The notes under the pieces were generated by a model. That model saw nothing but the letters and a program-made list of their open reading frames with translations. It did no database searches and was not told where the DNA came from. A DNA stretch of 64,000 nucleotides from positions 17,678-81,677 of the forward strand of contig JACKIP010000008.1 of assembly GCA_020638395.1 (NCBI GenBank). Direction: 5' to 3'. This DNA comes from Rhodospirillales bacterium (lineage in GTDB: Bacteria > Pseudomonadota > Alphaproteobacteria > Micavibrionales > Micavibrionaceae). A program made the position numbers and the translations under genes. Shown in pieces: positions 43,477-52,138 of this stretch (positions within the stretch are counted from its first letter, which is position 1; every line of letters starts with the position of its first letter).

Positions 43477-44459
43477 GCAGCCTCCCCGGTTTTTATCGTA
43501 TGCTCTTCTGCTTCCCGCAGAATGCGGGGGATATTAAAGACAACATGCTCCTGCGCCAGAGTAACCTCCTCCACCGTGACCGGAGAGGCCTGCCGCAGAC
43601 GGTCAATCACTGATGTAACCAGAACCTCCGGCGCAGATGCTCCCGCCGTCAGTCCCAGCGTCCGGACAGGCCGGAGATCCAGCTCCGCCAGATCTTCCGC
43701 ATCCCGAATCAGATACGCCTGCGCGCATCCATATGACTTTGCGACCTCTACCAGACGATTGGAATTGGAGGAATTCGGCGCACCGATCACCAGCACCATA
43801 TCGCACCGCGCCGCAATCTGCTTCACGGCTTCCTGCCGGTTTGTGGTGGCGTAGCAGATATCTTCCCGTGACGGGCCGGCAATAAGCGGATATTTTTCCT
43901 GCAATGCGCAAACGATCTCCGCTGTATCATCAACAGACAAAGTGGTCTGCGTACAATAGGACAGGCGGGACGGATCACTCACAGACAAACCGGCGACATC
44001 GGCCAGCGTTTCCACCAGCAAGACCGCACCCTCCGGCAATTGCCCCATTGTTCCGATGACCTCCGGATGTCCGGCATGGCCGATCAGAATAATCTGCCGC
44101 CCTTCGCGGAAATGCCGCTCGGCCTCCTTATGAACCTTGCTTACCAGCGGGCAGGTCGCGTCGATATAGAACATCTCGCGCTGTGCCGCCGCTTCCGGCA
44201 CGGATTTTGGAACACCGTGCGCTGAGAAAATAACCGGCTGGCCGTCCTGAGAAATCTCTTCCAGCTCCTCGACAAAAACCGCCCCCTTGGCCCGTAAGCT
44301 TTCCACAACGTATTTATTATGGACAATTTCATGCCGGACATAAACCGGAGCCCCATATTTTTCCAAGGCGCGCTCGACAATCTGGATGGCACGATCCACC
44401 CCGGCGCAAAATCCGCGGGGAGCCGCCAGCAAAATATGCAGATTCGGTTGAAATTCCAT
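43473..44459 (-). CDS. ispH: 4-hydroxy-3-methylbut-2-enyl diphosphate reductase
   Basis: Last step of the MEP isoprenoid pathway: an iron-sulfur enzyme producing IPP and DMAPP. The first cluster cysteine is in LAAPRGFCAGVDRAIQIVE (about residue 18). YVRHEIVHN, FSAHGVPKSV, DATCPLVSKVHKEA and GAPNSSNSNRLVEVA are all present with the remaining cysteines. 328 residues. Divergent from the lipoprotein gene at 44565, with the start regions close. Confidence 0.97.
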   Translation of the reverse strand: MEFQPNLHILLAAPRGFCAGVDRAIQIVERALEKYGAPVYVRHEIVHNKYVVESLRAKGAVFVEELEEISQDGQPVIFSAHGVPKSVPEAAAQREMFYIDATCPLVSKVHKEAERHFREGRQIILIGHAGHPEVIGTMGQLPEGAVLLVETLADVAGLSVSDPSRLSYCTQTTLSVDDTAEIVCALQEKYPLIAGPSREDICYATTNRQEAVKQIAARCDMVLVIGAPNSSNSNRLVEVAKSYGCAQAYLIRDAEDLAELDLRPVRTLGLTAGASAPEVLVTSVIDRLRQASPVTVEEVTLAQEHVVFNIPRILREAEEHTIKTGEAA

Positions 44460-44564
44460 TCTTTCATATATAGAGAAAAAATCATGAAAGCAAACGCTTC
44501 CATTTTGCCTCTGTCTCGGTTATTGTGCCGGTACATTGGCATCGCACTACGGAATATAAAAAAG

Positions 44565-45224
44565 ATGATGAAAAAACTTTGCCTCGTGACGCTCGGCGCG
44601 CTTTGTCTGACCGGCTGCGAAACCCTCGACAGTGTGAAGGGCGGATTTTCAGACGCGGGTCACTGGCTCACCGGCAAAGAAAAAACCGCCAGCCTCAATT
44701 GCCCGCACCTGACCATTTCAGAGGATCTGAACTCTTATCTGCAATTACCTGAGCGCACAGATCATTCCGCCAGCGCCAACGCCGTACTTGCCACCGCCAC
44801 TATGGATAAAATTCAGGGAAGCTGCGCTCTGGATCAGGATAACGACCTTGTGACCATCAATATCGATATTGAATTCACCGCGACCCCTGGCCCGTCAAAT
44901 ACCGCTGCACAGGGTTCTGACGTGCTCGAAGCCCCCTACTTTGTCGCTGTGCTGGATGCCGGACAAAATATTCTGTCAAAGAATACGTTTCTGGCCTCCA
45001 TATCCACGCCGGATAACAATAAGAATGAGCCGATGTCTCTGTCCGAACACCTCCGGCAGAGCCTCCCGGCAGAAGCTCTGCAAACACCTGAAAAATATAC
45101 CATCATCGCAGGTTTTCAGCTGAGCGACGCCCAGCTCGCCTACGCAAAAACACAAAAAGCCGTAGCCACCATCAAACCGGCCGCTGGCGGCACTATCGGC
45201 CCGGACCCTTTTGCGGAAAGATAA
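44565..45224 (+). CDS. Hypothetical lipoprotein
   Basis: 219 residues from ATG 44565. The lipobox LTGC puts lipidation at Cys18 of MMKKLCLVTLGALCLTGC. The mature part is mostly beta-type with no recognised domain (DNDLVTINIDIEFTATPGPSN, VLDAGQNILSKNTFLASI). Upstream in-frame ATGs at 44484 and 44319 exist, but they would precede the signal peptide. The second half overlaps nothing. Function unknown; the mature N-terminus carries an amphipathic KGGFSDAGHWLTGKEK. Confidence 0.75.
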   Translation: MMKKLCLVTLGALCLTGCETLDSVKGGFSDAGHWLTGKEKTASLNCPHLTISEDLNSYLQLPERTDHSASANAVLATATMDKIQGSCALDQDNDLVTINIDIEFTATPGPSNTAAQGSDVLEAPYFVAVLDAGQNILSKNTFLASISTPDNNKNEPMSLSEHLRQSLPAEALQTPEKYTIIAGFQLSDAQLAYAKTQKAVATIKPAAGGTIGPDPFAER

Positions 45225-45257
45225 ATATATAAATTGTGCAGGATAAAACAGGACAGG

Positions 45258-46031
45258 ATGACCATGCTCCCGCTCTCCGCCTTTATCATCACCAAAAATG
45301 AAGAATCCCGCCTGCCCGCCTGCCTGAACGCCTTAAAAGATCTGGTCTCGGAAATCATTGTTCTGGATTCCGGCAGCACGGACCGCACCGAAGAGATTGC
45401 CAGAGCCGCCGGAGCAAAATTCTCTGTCCGCCCGTTTGACGGCTTCGGACAACAAAAGTACGCCGCCGAGCAACTCTGTGCGCAGGACTGGGTTCTCAAT
45501 CTTGATGCCGACGAGGTTTTAAGTCCTGGATTGACCGAGGAAATCCGCGCCTTCTTTGCCTCTGGAAAAACTGCCGGATATGACGGAGGTCAGTTCTGGA
45601 TCAAAGGAGTTCTGCCGGAAAAAGACCGCCCCGCCCCACTCTCACGTTCCTACAACCGCATTCGTTTGTATAATAAAAACGTTCTACATTTTCCGCAGCA
45701 CAGCACCTTTGACAATATCGACCGCACCCCCGATCAGCGCATCTTTCAATTCAAACACGCTGTGTTGCATTACTCCTTTGAAAGCCTGAAAGCCCTCGAA
45801 GACAAAGCCCGCGCCCGCACAAAATTTTACTTTGAAACCGAAAAGAGCGGCGGATTTCTCAAAAACATTCTGCGCTACCCCTTTGAATTTATTTTCAGCT
45901 TTTTGAAATGCTATGTGCTGCGCGGACAATTCGCCAGCGGGTGGTACGGCCTGCGCAATGCTTATATCTACGCAAAATACCGCCATATCAGGATTGCACA
46001 ACGGGTATGGGGACGGTGCCTGATTGCATGA
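45258..46031 (+). CDS. Glycosyltransferase family 2, LPS core WaaE-like
   Basis: 257 residues. The GT-A fold starts LSAFIITKNEESRLPACLNALKDLVSEIIVLDSGSTDRTEEIA (about residues 5-47), with the acidic metal-binding LNLDADEVLS. The C-terminal helices include YPFEFIFSFLKCYVLRGQFASGWYGLRNA, typical of KdtX/WaaE-type core glucosyltransferases. The ATG at 45258 has AGGACAGG upstream; the TTG at 45234 is rejected. Acceptor is a guess. Confidence 0.88.
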   Translation: MTMLPLSAFIITKNEESRLPACLNALKDLVSEIIVLDSGSTDRTEEIARAAGAKFSVRPFDGFGQQKYAAEQLCAQDWVLNLDADEVLSPGLTEEIRAFFASGKTAGYDGGQFWIKGVLPEKDRPAPLSRSYNRIRLYNKNVLHFPQHSTFDNIDRTPDQRIFQFKHAVLHYSFESLKALEDKARARTKFYFETEKSGGFLKNILRYPFEFIFSFLKCYVLRGQFASGWYGLRNAYIYAKYRHIRIAQRVWGRCLIA

Positions 46032-46041
46032 CTTTTGCTGT

Positions 46042-46069
46042 TTGACCTTTTTATGGCCTGTGCTACTTA
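46042..46069 (+). promoter_or_regulatory. Promoter for the DUF3576 lipoprotein gene, leaderless type
   Basis: TTGACC at 46042-46047 and GCTACTTA at 46062-46069 are spaced 14 bases apart. This agrees well with the alphaproteobacterial housekeeping pattern TTGACnS-N10-14-GCTAnAWC. The -10 ends 7 bases before the ATG at 46077, so the transcript should begin at or beside the start codon. No Shine-Dalgarno is present. Confidence 0.5.
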
Positions 46070-46076
46070 ATTAGGC

Positions 46077-46610
46077 ATGAACTCATTTTTTCGTTTATCC
46101 GGGCTTGTCCTGATTAGTTCCTCCCTGCTGGCTCTTTCCGGATGCAGCAGTACCAGCACAGAAGCAAAATACCCAACCGGGGCGAATCGATCGTCCACGA
46201 ATGACGATATTTATGCCAAGCCGGACAGTATTTTCGGGGAGGGGGGAATCTCACTCTTTAACAAGAAAAAAGACAAGGAAGAGGAATCGGGTATTGGCGT
46301 CAATTCCTATCTCTGGCGGGCGGCGCTCGATACTGTGTCCTTTATGCCTCTGAATCAGGCGGACCCTTTCGGCGGAGTCATTACCACAGACTGGTACACC
46401 CCCTCCGACACTCCTAATGAACGTCTAAAGGTAAATGTTCTGATTCTCAGCAAATCCCTGAAATCCGACGGCGTGCGCGTGCGGGTCTTTAAACAGCAAA
46501 ATGCCGGGGGGATCTGGACCGATATCGCGGTATCCGAACTTACCTCCCGCGAGCTCGAAGATGCCATTCTCACCCGCGCCCGACAATTGCGGGTTGCCGA
46601 CATCGAATAG
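46077..46610 (+). CDS. DUF3576 lipoprotein
   Basis: 177 residues. Signal with lipobox LALSGC (Cys23), then a Ser/Thr-rich linker. The conserved region is IGVNSYLWRAALDTVSFMPLNQADPFGGVITTDWYTPSDTPNERLKVNVLILSKSLKSDGVRVRVFKQ (about residues 73-141). This family is confined to alphaproteobacteria and its function is not established; an outer-membrane location is inferred from the lipobox. Confidence 0.9.
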   Translation: MNSFFRLSGLVLISSSLLALSGCSSTSTEAKYPTGANRSSTNDDIYAKPDSIFGEGGISLFNKKKDKEEESGIGVNSYLWRAALDTVSFMPLNQADPFGGVITTDWYTPSDTPNERLKVNVLILSKSLKSDGVRVRVFKQQNAGGIWTDIAVSELTSRELEDAILTRARQLRVADIE

Positions 46611-46706
46611 CGCCGCCCTCACACCGCAGAGGCGCGCTACGATTCCCCCTGTTTTAAGCTTTTTTTAGAAAGTTATGCTAGAATAAACGAAAAACAGGGA
46701 GATTGA

Positions 46707-46967
46707 ATGGCCAATCTGGATCTTCAGTTACAGGGATTTCGCCTGACAACGGCGCAGATTTACTATTATTTCCCAGATTACCCACGGCTGATACAGGAAT
46801 TCTTATGGCAGGACTACGACCTTGCCCCGCGCTTTCCCAAATTACAGGAGTTTCTGACTTTCTGGAAAAAAGATATTGAGGGAACCCTGCATTCTGTTTA
46901 CATCTCCCATCAAAAACTGATTGGCCTCGGAGAAATCACACACAGCACATTCGAAGAGCATCTCTGA
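46707..46967 (+). CDS. Usg-family protein
   Basis: 86 residues. LDLQLQGFRLTTAQIYYYFPDYPRLIQEFLWQDYDLAPRFPKLQEFLTFWKKDIEGTLHSVYISHQKLI spans the whole family domain. Usg proteins are small, alphaproteobacterial and of unproven function. AGGGAGA lies before the ATG, and a GCTAGAAT -10-like element is at 46677-46684. Confidence 0.9.
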   Translation: MANLDLQLQGFRLTTAQIYYYFPDYPRLIQEFLWQDYDLAPRFPKLQEFLTFWKKDIEGTLHSVYISHQKLIGLGEITHSTFEEHL

Positions 46968-47001
46968 TCTTTATGGACCTCTAAACCCAAGCTTCCACAT
47001 T

Positions 47002-47252
47002 CGTCATCCTGAGCCGCAGGCGAAGGATCTTGTAGTCATTTATAGTGCTTTGGTTTAATTTTAGGACACCTCTCGTTGCCGTCATCACACGCCTTTGTGC
47101 GTGTGATCCATAATTGATTTTTTTCACCGCAGAGGCACAGAGGGCGCAGAGATTTTTTACAAAGAATGAAAAGGACTTTGTTTTCCTTTGTCTTACTTTG
47201 CGGTTCAAAAATTGGCCTTCAACTGTGGATTACACGGACGGGGCCGGGTAAT
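47002..47252. repeat. Composite repeat island B between usg and GST genes
   Basis: Gene-free region of 387 bases. Modules in order: I (47002-47032), H (47080-47111), G reversed (47123-47149), J reversed (47161-47217), and a last H-like palindrome (47222-47253). This is the reverse-complement order of island A at 34841-35163. Flanking genes here point the same way. No gene is visible, though it is long enough to hide a structured RNA. Confidence 0.75.
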
Positions 47253-47279
47253 GACGGAAAGAGGACAACAACGCGCAAC

Positions 47280-47300
47280 TCAGGCTAAACGATCAACACT
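47280..47300 (+). repeat. Left inverted repeat flanking the GST gene (module K)
   Basis: TCAGGCTAAACGATCAAC plus three bases. It matches the reverse complement of 48024-48044 at 20 of 21 positions. Confidence 0.75.
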
Positions 47301-47354
47301 TCTAAACCCGAATTTTGTCTATCCAATACCGCCGATTCGGGGTATGCTGGGTCT

Positions 47355-48023
47355 ATGCGCACGCTCTATCATTTGTGGCTTCACCCCTTCTCACGCAAAG
47401 TCAGAATTGTTCTGTCTGAGAAGAAGCTGGATTTTAACCTGCAAATTGAAAAGATATGGGAACGCCGGACGGAATTTCTGGCGATGAACCCGGCGGGAGA
47501 TGTGCCGGTCATCATCGAGCCGGACGGCACGACATTGGCCAACTCCAGCGTTATTTGCGAATATCTGGAAGAAGTCTACCCGGAGATCAATCTGATCGGT
47601 CTGGACCCGATTCAACGGGCGGAAACCCGGCGGCTTATCAGCTGGTTTGACGTTAAATTCAACCGCGAGGTCACCGATAACCTGATCGGCGAAAAACTGA
47701 TGAAACGCTTTCTGAAGCTGGGGGAGCCGCACGGTCCGTCCATCCGCGCCGGGCACGCCAATATTCATTACCACCTGGATTATATCGGGTTTCTGATGGA
47801 GCGGCGCAACTGGCTGGCCGGAGAGTATTTCTCTCTGGCTGATATTGCTGCCGCCTCACATCTTTCAACCATCGACTATATCGGCGATGTCCCCTGGGAA
47901 GAGCATCAGGCCGCCCGAGCCTGGTATGCCCGCGTCAAATCCCGCGCAAGCTTCAGACCGTTGCTCGAAGACCGTGTGCCGGGTTTTAATCCTGTCGATC
48001 ATTATGAAGATGTTGATTTTTAG
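47355..48023 (+). CDS. Glutathione S-transferase family protein
   Basis: 222 residues. The N-terminal thioredoxin-like domain shows RTLYHLWLHPFSRKVRIVLSEKKLDFNLQIE and DVPVIIEPDGTTLANSSVICEYLEEVYP (cis-proline and glutathione gamma-Glu site). The helical C-terminal domain ends LADIAAASHLSTIDYIGDVPWEEHQAARAWYARVKSRASFRPLL. Substrate unknown. It is flanked by the inverted repeat pair at 47280-47300 and 48024-48044, the latter sitting right at its stop. Confidence 0.9.
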   Translation: MRTLYHLWLHPFSRKVRIVLSEKKLDFNLQIEKIWERRTEFLAMNPAGDVPVIIEPDGTTLANSSVICEYLEEVYPEINLIGLDPIQRAETRRLISWFDVKFNREVTDNLIGEKLMKRFLKLGEPHGPSIRAGHANIHYHLDYIGFLMERRNWLAGEYFSLADIAAASHLSTIDYIGDVPWEEHQAARAWYARVKSRASFRPLLEDRVPGFNPVDHYEDVDF

Positions 48024-48081
48024 AGCGTTGATCGTTTAGCCTGAACTTCGTCGCTTGCGCCTAATTCAATCTAAACGCTCT
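48022..48081 (-). repeat. Right inverted repeat after GST, palindromic module K
   Basis: 48024-48044 is the inverted partner of 47280-47300. Together with 48071-48081 it also forms a hairpin (AGAGCGTT...TTTAG against CTAAACGCTCT), and it begins inside the GST stop codon. A similar TTAGAGC...GATCGTT element is at the stop of purS (60946-60970). Confidence 0.7.
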
Positions 48082-48109
48082 TTACTCCAGAATCTTTCTA
48101 TCCGCGCCC

Positions 48110-48139
48110 TTGTGGAGTTCTGAAAAATTGTGATATAAC
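48110..48139 (+). promoter_or_regulatory. Promoter for the SDR gene, leaderless type
   Basis: TTGTGG (48110-48115) and TATAAC (48134-48139) are 18 bases apart. The -10 ends 7 bases before the ATG at 48147, so the predicted start is at or next to the ATG; no Shine-Dalgarno is seen. Confidence 0.4.
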
Positions 48140-48146
48140 CGTCTGA

Positions 48147-49049
48147 ATGTCAGGATCTCTTTTCTGTTTCGGCTACGGCTATACGTGCGATCACCTGGGT
48201 CAGGAGCTTACAGCCCGGGGGGGATGGTCCGTCGCTGGCACAACCCGAGATAGAGACCGGCGTAATTCGCTCCGCGCACACGGCATTAAAGCATATCTGT
48301 TTGATCCTCAGACCCCGCTGGGAGACCCGACGTTTTTTCTACAGGACGTAACGCATCTTCTGATCTCTGTCCCTCCCGACGATTCCGGAGACCCCGCCCT
48401 TTCGGTGCATGGACTGGACATCGCCTATATGCCAAACCTGAAATGGCTGGGCTATCTCTCCAGCACGAGCGTGTATGGCAACCGGTATGGTGGCTGGGTC
48501 AACGAAACCAGCGCCGAACATCCAGACTCCAAACGGGGATCGCGCCGCCTGAAAGCCGAGCGGCAATGGCAGGAGCTTGCCGCAGAATATAATCTGCCCC
48601 TCCACATCTTTCGCCTCGCCGGTATTTACGGCCCCGGCAGGAGCGCCCTCGATTCCGTGCGGGCCGGAACCGCCCGCCGGATTGACAAACCCGGACATGC
48701 GTTTAATCGCGTTCACATCCATGACATCATACAGGTTCTCATTGCGTCTATGTGTAATCCAGCCCCCGGAAATATTTACAATATCTGCGACGATGAAGCC
48801 GCCCCCAGTCATGAAATGATTTCTTTTGCGTGCCGGCTGCTGCACATTCCGCCGCCTCCCATGATTCCGTACGAAGAAGCCGATCTCGCGCCCATCACGC
48901 GCAGCTTCTACGAAGATAATAAACGCATTGAAAATAGCAAAATCAAAGAACAGCTTGGAATTAAACTGAAATATCCAAATCACCGGTTGGGATTACAAGC
49001 CTGCCTCGAAGATGAAATCGCGGATTTACAGCAAACCCAGCTCGGTTAA
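48147..49049 (+). CDS. NAD(P)-dependent SDR/epimerase family protein
   Basis: 300 residues. Dinucleotide loop LFCFGYGYTCDHLGQEL at the N-terminus, LGYLSSTSVYGNRYGGWVNET with the catalytic Tyr region, and FRLAGIYGPGRSALDSVRAG are extended-SDR marks. NKPGHAFNRVHIHDIIQ-type sequence is also typical. It resembles the YeeZ-like group. Substrate unknown, possibly a nucleotide sugar given the asnB and glycosyltransferase neighbours. Confidence 0.85.
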   Translation: MSGSLFCFGYGYTCDHLGQELTARGGWSVAGTTRDRDRRNSLRAHGIKAYLFDPQTPLGDPTFFLQDVTHLLISVPPDDSGDPALSVHGLDIAYMPNLKWLGYLSSTSVYGNRYGGWVNETSAEHPDSKRGSRRLKAERQWQELAAEYNLPLHIFRLAGIYGPGRSALDSVRAGTARRIDKPGHAFNRVHIHDIIQVLIASMCNPAPGNIYNICDDEAAPSHEMISFACRLLHIPPPPMIPYEEADLAPITRSFYEDNKRIENSKIKEQLGIKLKYPNHRLGLQACLEDEIADLQQTQLG

Positions 49050-49077
49050 TACTATAAAAATACTTAAAGAGTCGAAA

Positions 49078-49105
49078 ATAAGGCTTTGAGAAGATAAGGC
49101 TTTGA
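49078..49105 (+). repeat. Tandem 12-base direct repeat in the asnB leader
   Basis: ATAAGGCTTTGA occurs at 49078-49089 and 49094-49105, one base before the asnB ATG. Each copy contains AAGG, so two ribosome binding sites of different distance are present. This could be duplication or regulatory. Confidence 0.5.
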
Positions 49106-49106
49106 T

Positions 49107-51002
49107 ATGTGCGGGATAACAGGACTTTGGGCTGCCAGACCCAATAAAAACCACCAACTCTGTCTGCAGAATATGACCGATGCCTTGACGCATCGCGGGC
49201 CGGACCAGACAGGCCTTTGGCAAGAGGAAACCGCGGGTGTTTTTCTCGGACATCGGCGCCTGTCCATTATGGATACCTCAACGGACGGCCTGCAACCCAT
49301 GACCTCCGCAAGCGGCAGATATACGATTGTTTTTAACGGAGAATTTTATAATTTTTCAGACTTAAAGGCAGAACTATCTCCGCATAATCCAGTTTACCGC
49401 GGACACTCGGACACGGAGATTTTTCTACACGCCGTCGATTATTGGGGATTGGAAACCGCCCTGCAAAAAACCGACGGCATGTTTGCATTTGCCCTGTGGG
49501 ACAATGAGGAAAAAATTCTTATCATGGCCCGCGACCGCTTTGGAAAAAAACCTCTTTACGTAGGCTGGGCCGGGAATGATTTCGTTCTGGCCTCCGAGTT
49601 AAAAGCATTCCACCAACACCCCCAATTTTCCAAACACATAAAGCTAGGCGCGCAGGATTTATTTTTAACCTATGGATATGTCCCCGCCCCCCACACAATT
49701 TTTGAACGGGTCTGGCAATTGCTTCCCGGACATGTTTTCTGGCTGAAACAGGAAGACCTCCAGCAAAAAGAAGATCTTTCGGAAAAATTCAAACCTTACT
49801 GGTCTCCCATCGAGCGGGCAGAAAAAAGCCTGCACCGTAAAACCCTTACCGCCGAGAGTGACCTGCCGGATGAACTGGAAACTGTTCTGAAAAATGCCAT
49901 CCGGAAACGTATGATCGCGGATGTCCCGCTGGGAGCCTTTTTATCCGGCGGAATCGACAGCTCTTTGATTACGGCTCTGATGCAGGCGGAACATTCAGAG
50001 AGAATAAAAACCTATTCCATCGGATTTCAGGAAGATTCTTTCGACGAGGCGCCGTTCGCCCGTCAGATTGCTGCGCATCTGGGAACCGATCACCACGAGC
50101 TTTACGTGCGCCCCTTTGATGCCCTGAATGTCATTCCCGATCTGCCCCGAATATATGACGAACCTTTTTCTGATATTTCAGCGATCCCCACGTATTTACT
50201 GGCAAAATTTGCCAGTAATGATGTCACCGTCGCATTATCAGGAGATGGCGGCGATGAAATTATGGGAGGGTATACCCGCCACATTTCCGCACCGTCTCTG
50301 TTCCGACTGACCCGCCCCCTCCCCAAGCTGCTCAAAAAAGGCCTAAAAAAAGGAATTTTTTCCTTAAATCCAGAGATGGCCAACCGCCTGGACCGGGCTA
50401 TTCCCTTTCTGGAAGAATTACAGAATAAGGATTTATTCCTAAGACTTTTAGCTCTGTCGTCAAACCGGGATCACTGGGTGAATTTCGGCTCCCTCACCCC
50501 GATTCCGTTGCAGGAATTTCTGGAGACTCCGATCGCAGGATTAAATTTTGCAGAACTGATGATGCTGGGAGATACCCTCCATACCTTGCCAAATAAATTT
50601 CTGGTCAAGGTCGATCGTGCCAGCATGGCCAATGCGCTGGAAGTCCGTTCTCCATTCCTCGATACGGCGCTGTTTGAATACGCATGGTCCTTGCCTTTCT
50701 CTATGAAAATCAAAGAGCACAAAGGCAAATGGCTGTTGCGGCAGGTCCTGAGGAAGTATGTTCCCTCCCCGCTGTTTGAGCGCCCCAAACAAGGGTTCAA
50801 TATCCCGCTGGCCCTTTGGTTACGGCGCGATCTTAAGGGCTGGGCCGAAGACCTTTTGAGCGATAGTGAGCTGAAAAATAACAACTTTAATGCAGATAAA
50901 ATCAGGTCCGCCTGGAAACTCCATCAGGACGGACAGGACCGATTCACCAACAAACTCTGGGCCGTTCTCCAATATCAGTCCTGGGCCCGGCAATGGTTAT
51001 GA
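49107..51002 (+). CDS. asnB: Asparagine synthase (glutamine-hydrolysing)
   Basis: 631 residues. Cys2 of MCGITGLW is the glutaminase nucleophile; HRGPDQTG and FNGEFYNF complete the amidotransferase domain. The PP-loop LSGGIDSS (about residues 279-286) and LSGDGGDEIMGGY mark the synthetase domain. EVRSPFLDTALFEYAWSLP follows. Length and position among glycosyltransferases fit the AsnB/WbpS type that amidates sugars in polysaccharide clusters, or plain asparagine synthesis. It ends 6 bases inside the opposite GT gene. Confidence 0.93.
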   Translation: MCGITGLWAARPNKNHQLCLQNMTDALTHRGPDQTGLWQEETAGVFLGHRRLSIMDTSTDGLQPMTSASGRYTIVFNGEFYNFSDLKAELSPHNPVYRGHSDTEIFLHAVDYWGLETALQKTDGMFAFALWDNEEKILIMARDRFGKKPLYVGWAGNDFVLASELKAFHQHPQFSKHIKLGAQDLFLTYGYVPAPHTIFERVWQLLPGHVFWLKQEDLQQKEDLSEKFKPYWSPIERAEKSLHRKTLTAESDLPDELETVLKNAIRKRMIADVPLGAFLSGGIDSSLITALMQAEHSERIKTYSIGFQEDSFDEAPFARQIAAHLGTDHHELYVRPFDALNVIPDLPRIYDEPFSDISAIPTYLLAKFASNDVTVALSGDGGDEIMGGYTRHISAPSLFRLTRPLPKLLKKGLKKGIFSLNPEMANRLDRAIPFLEELQNKDLFLRLLALSSNRDHWVNFGSLTPIPLQEFLETPIAGLNFAELMMLGDTLHTLPNKFLVKVDRASMANALEVRSPFLDTALFEYAWSLPFSMKIKEHKGKWLLRQVLRKYVPSPLFERPKQGFNIPLALWLRRDLKGWAEDLLSDSELKNNNFNADKIRSAWKLHQDGQDRFTNKLWAVLQYQSWARQWL

Positions 51003-52136
51003 CGATTTTTGATTTTTGCAGAGCCTCTCATAAACCGCCAGCGTTTGCGCATTGATCTTGTGAACATCAAATATCTCTTCTGCCAGATGCCGGCTGGCCG
51101 CGCCCATCTTTTGCCGAAGCTCCGGATGGCGCAACAAATCGTCCAGCGCGTCTGCCAGTGCTTCCGCTGATTTGACCGGCACTAACATCCCGTTTTCCCC
51201 GGACCGGACAGCCTCCCGGCACCCCGGATGATCGGTGGTAACGATAGGACGCCCGCAGGCCGCGGCCTCCAGCAACACTTTGGGAATTCCTTCCCCATAC
51301 CAGGACGGGTATGCAATCAGCGCGCTTTGCCACAAAAGAGCCGACATATCTTCGACATGCCCCGCCCACTCCACAGGAGTGCCTTGTAATAAAGCCGTCA
51401 TTTCCTGCGCCCGAATTGCGCGCGGCGTATTGGTTTTGACCCCTCCGGCAATCAGATAGCGCGCTGCGACGCTTCGCCCCTCCAGCAGCCGTGCCGCGTC
51501 GATAAACACCGAAATCCCTTTTTCCCAGACCAGACGCGTTGGAAACAAAACCAATGGCCTGTTATCGGCAGAGGCGGGTTCAGGAGAAAATGTAAATTTT
51601 TCTAGATCAACTCCAGACCCTTTAATCAAATGCGCCTGCTGCGGATCTGCAAACCCGCGACGCACCATCAATGCCAGATCGTCAGGGTTTTGAAAAATCA
51701 CCCGCGTGCGCGGCGACATAAAGGCCGCTCTGAAGAACGGCGTGACCAAAAACCGTAATAATTTTGGCCTCCAACCATCCCCGGCAAAAAGATATCCCAG
51801 CCCGGCAATCGTATGGACCACTTTCACAGACGTATAACGCGTCGCCAGCCCGGCCAGAAAGGCATACTTGATCGTAATCGCATGCAGCAGATCCGGCGTT
51901 TCCCGGAGGATAATTTTCCTGATTTCATAGGTCGCCCGCAGCGCGCTGTATGGTCCGGAGATCTGACACAATGAAATTCCGCGAAACCCGTAGTTTTTCA
52001 AGGCGGCATCCTGCGCCGCGCCGGGCGCACAGACCAGAACGTCCCACCCCTGCGCCTGCGCCGCCTGCGCCAAAGACAGACGATGCGACCAGAACCAGTC
52101 CATGTGATTAAGAACGTAGAGAAGCTTTTGCGTCAT
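50997..52136 (-). CDS. Glycosyltransferase family 4, polysaccharide synthesis
   Basis: 379 residues. GT-B fold: N-terminal LLYVLNHMDWFWSHRLSLAQAAQAQGWDVLV and HTIAGLGYLFAGDGWRPKLLR; C-terminal LFPTRLVWEKGISVFIDAARLL, and the conserved GEGIPKVLLEAAACGRPIVTTDHPGCREAV (E-X7-E). It resembles PglA-type undecaprenyl-linked sugar transferases. No signal peptide; acts on the inner membrane face. Tail-to-tail with asnB; shares strand with recG, 2 bases away. Confidence 0.92.
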   Translation of the reverse strand: MTQKLLYVLNHMDWFWSHRLSLAQAAQAQGWDVLVCAPGAAQDAALKNYGFRGISLCQISGPYSALRATYEIRKIILRETPDLLHAITIKYAFLAGLATRYTSVKVVHTIAGLGYLFAGDGWRPKLLRFLVTPFFRAAFMSPRTRVIFQNPDDLALMVRRGFADPQQAHLIKGSGVDLEKFTFSPEPASADNRPLVLFPTRLVWEKGISVFIDAARLLEGRSVAARYLIAGGVKTNTPRAIRAQEMTALLQGTPVEWAGHVEDMSALLWQSALIAYPSWYGEGIPKVLLEAAACGRPIVTTDHPGCREAVRSGENGMLVPVKSAEALADALDDLLRHPELRQKMGAASRHLAEEIFDVHKINAQTLAVYERLCKNQKSS

Positions 52137-52138
52137 GT

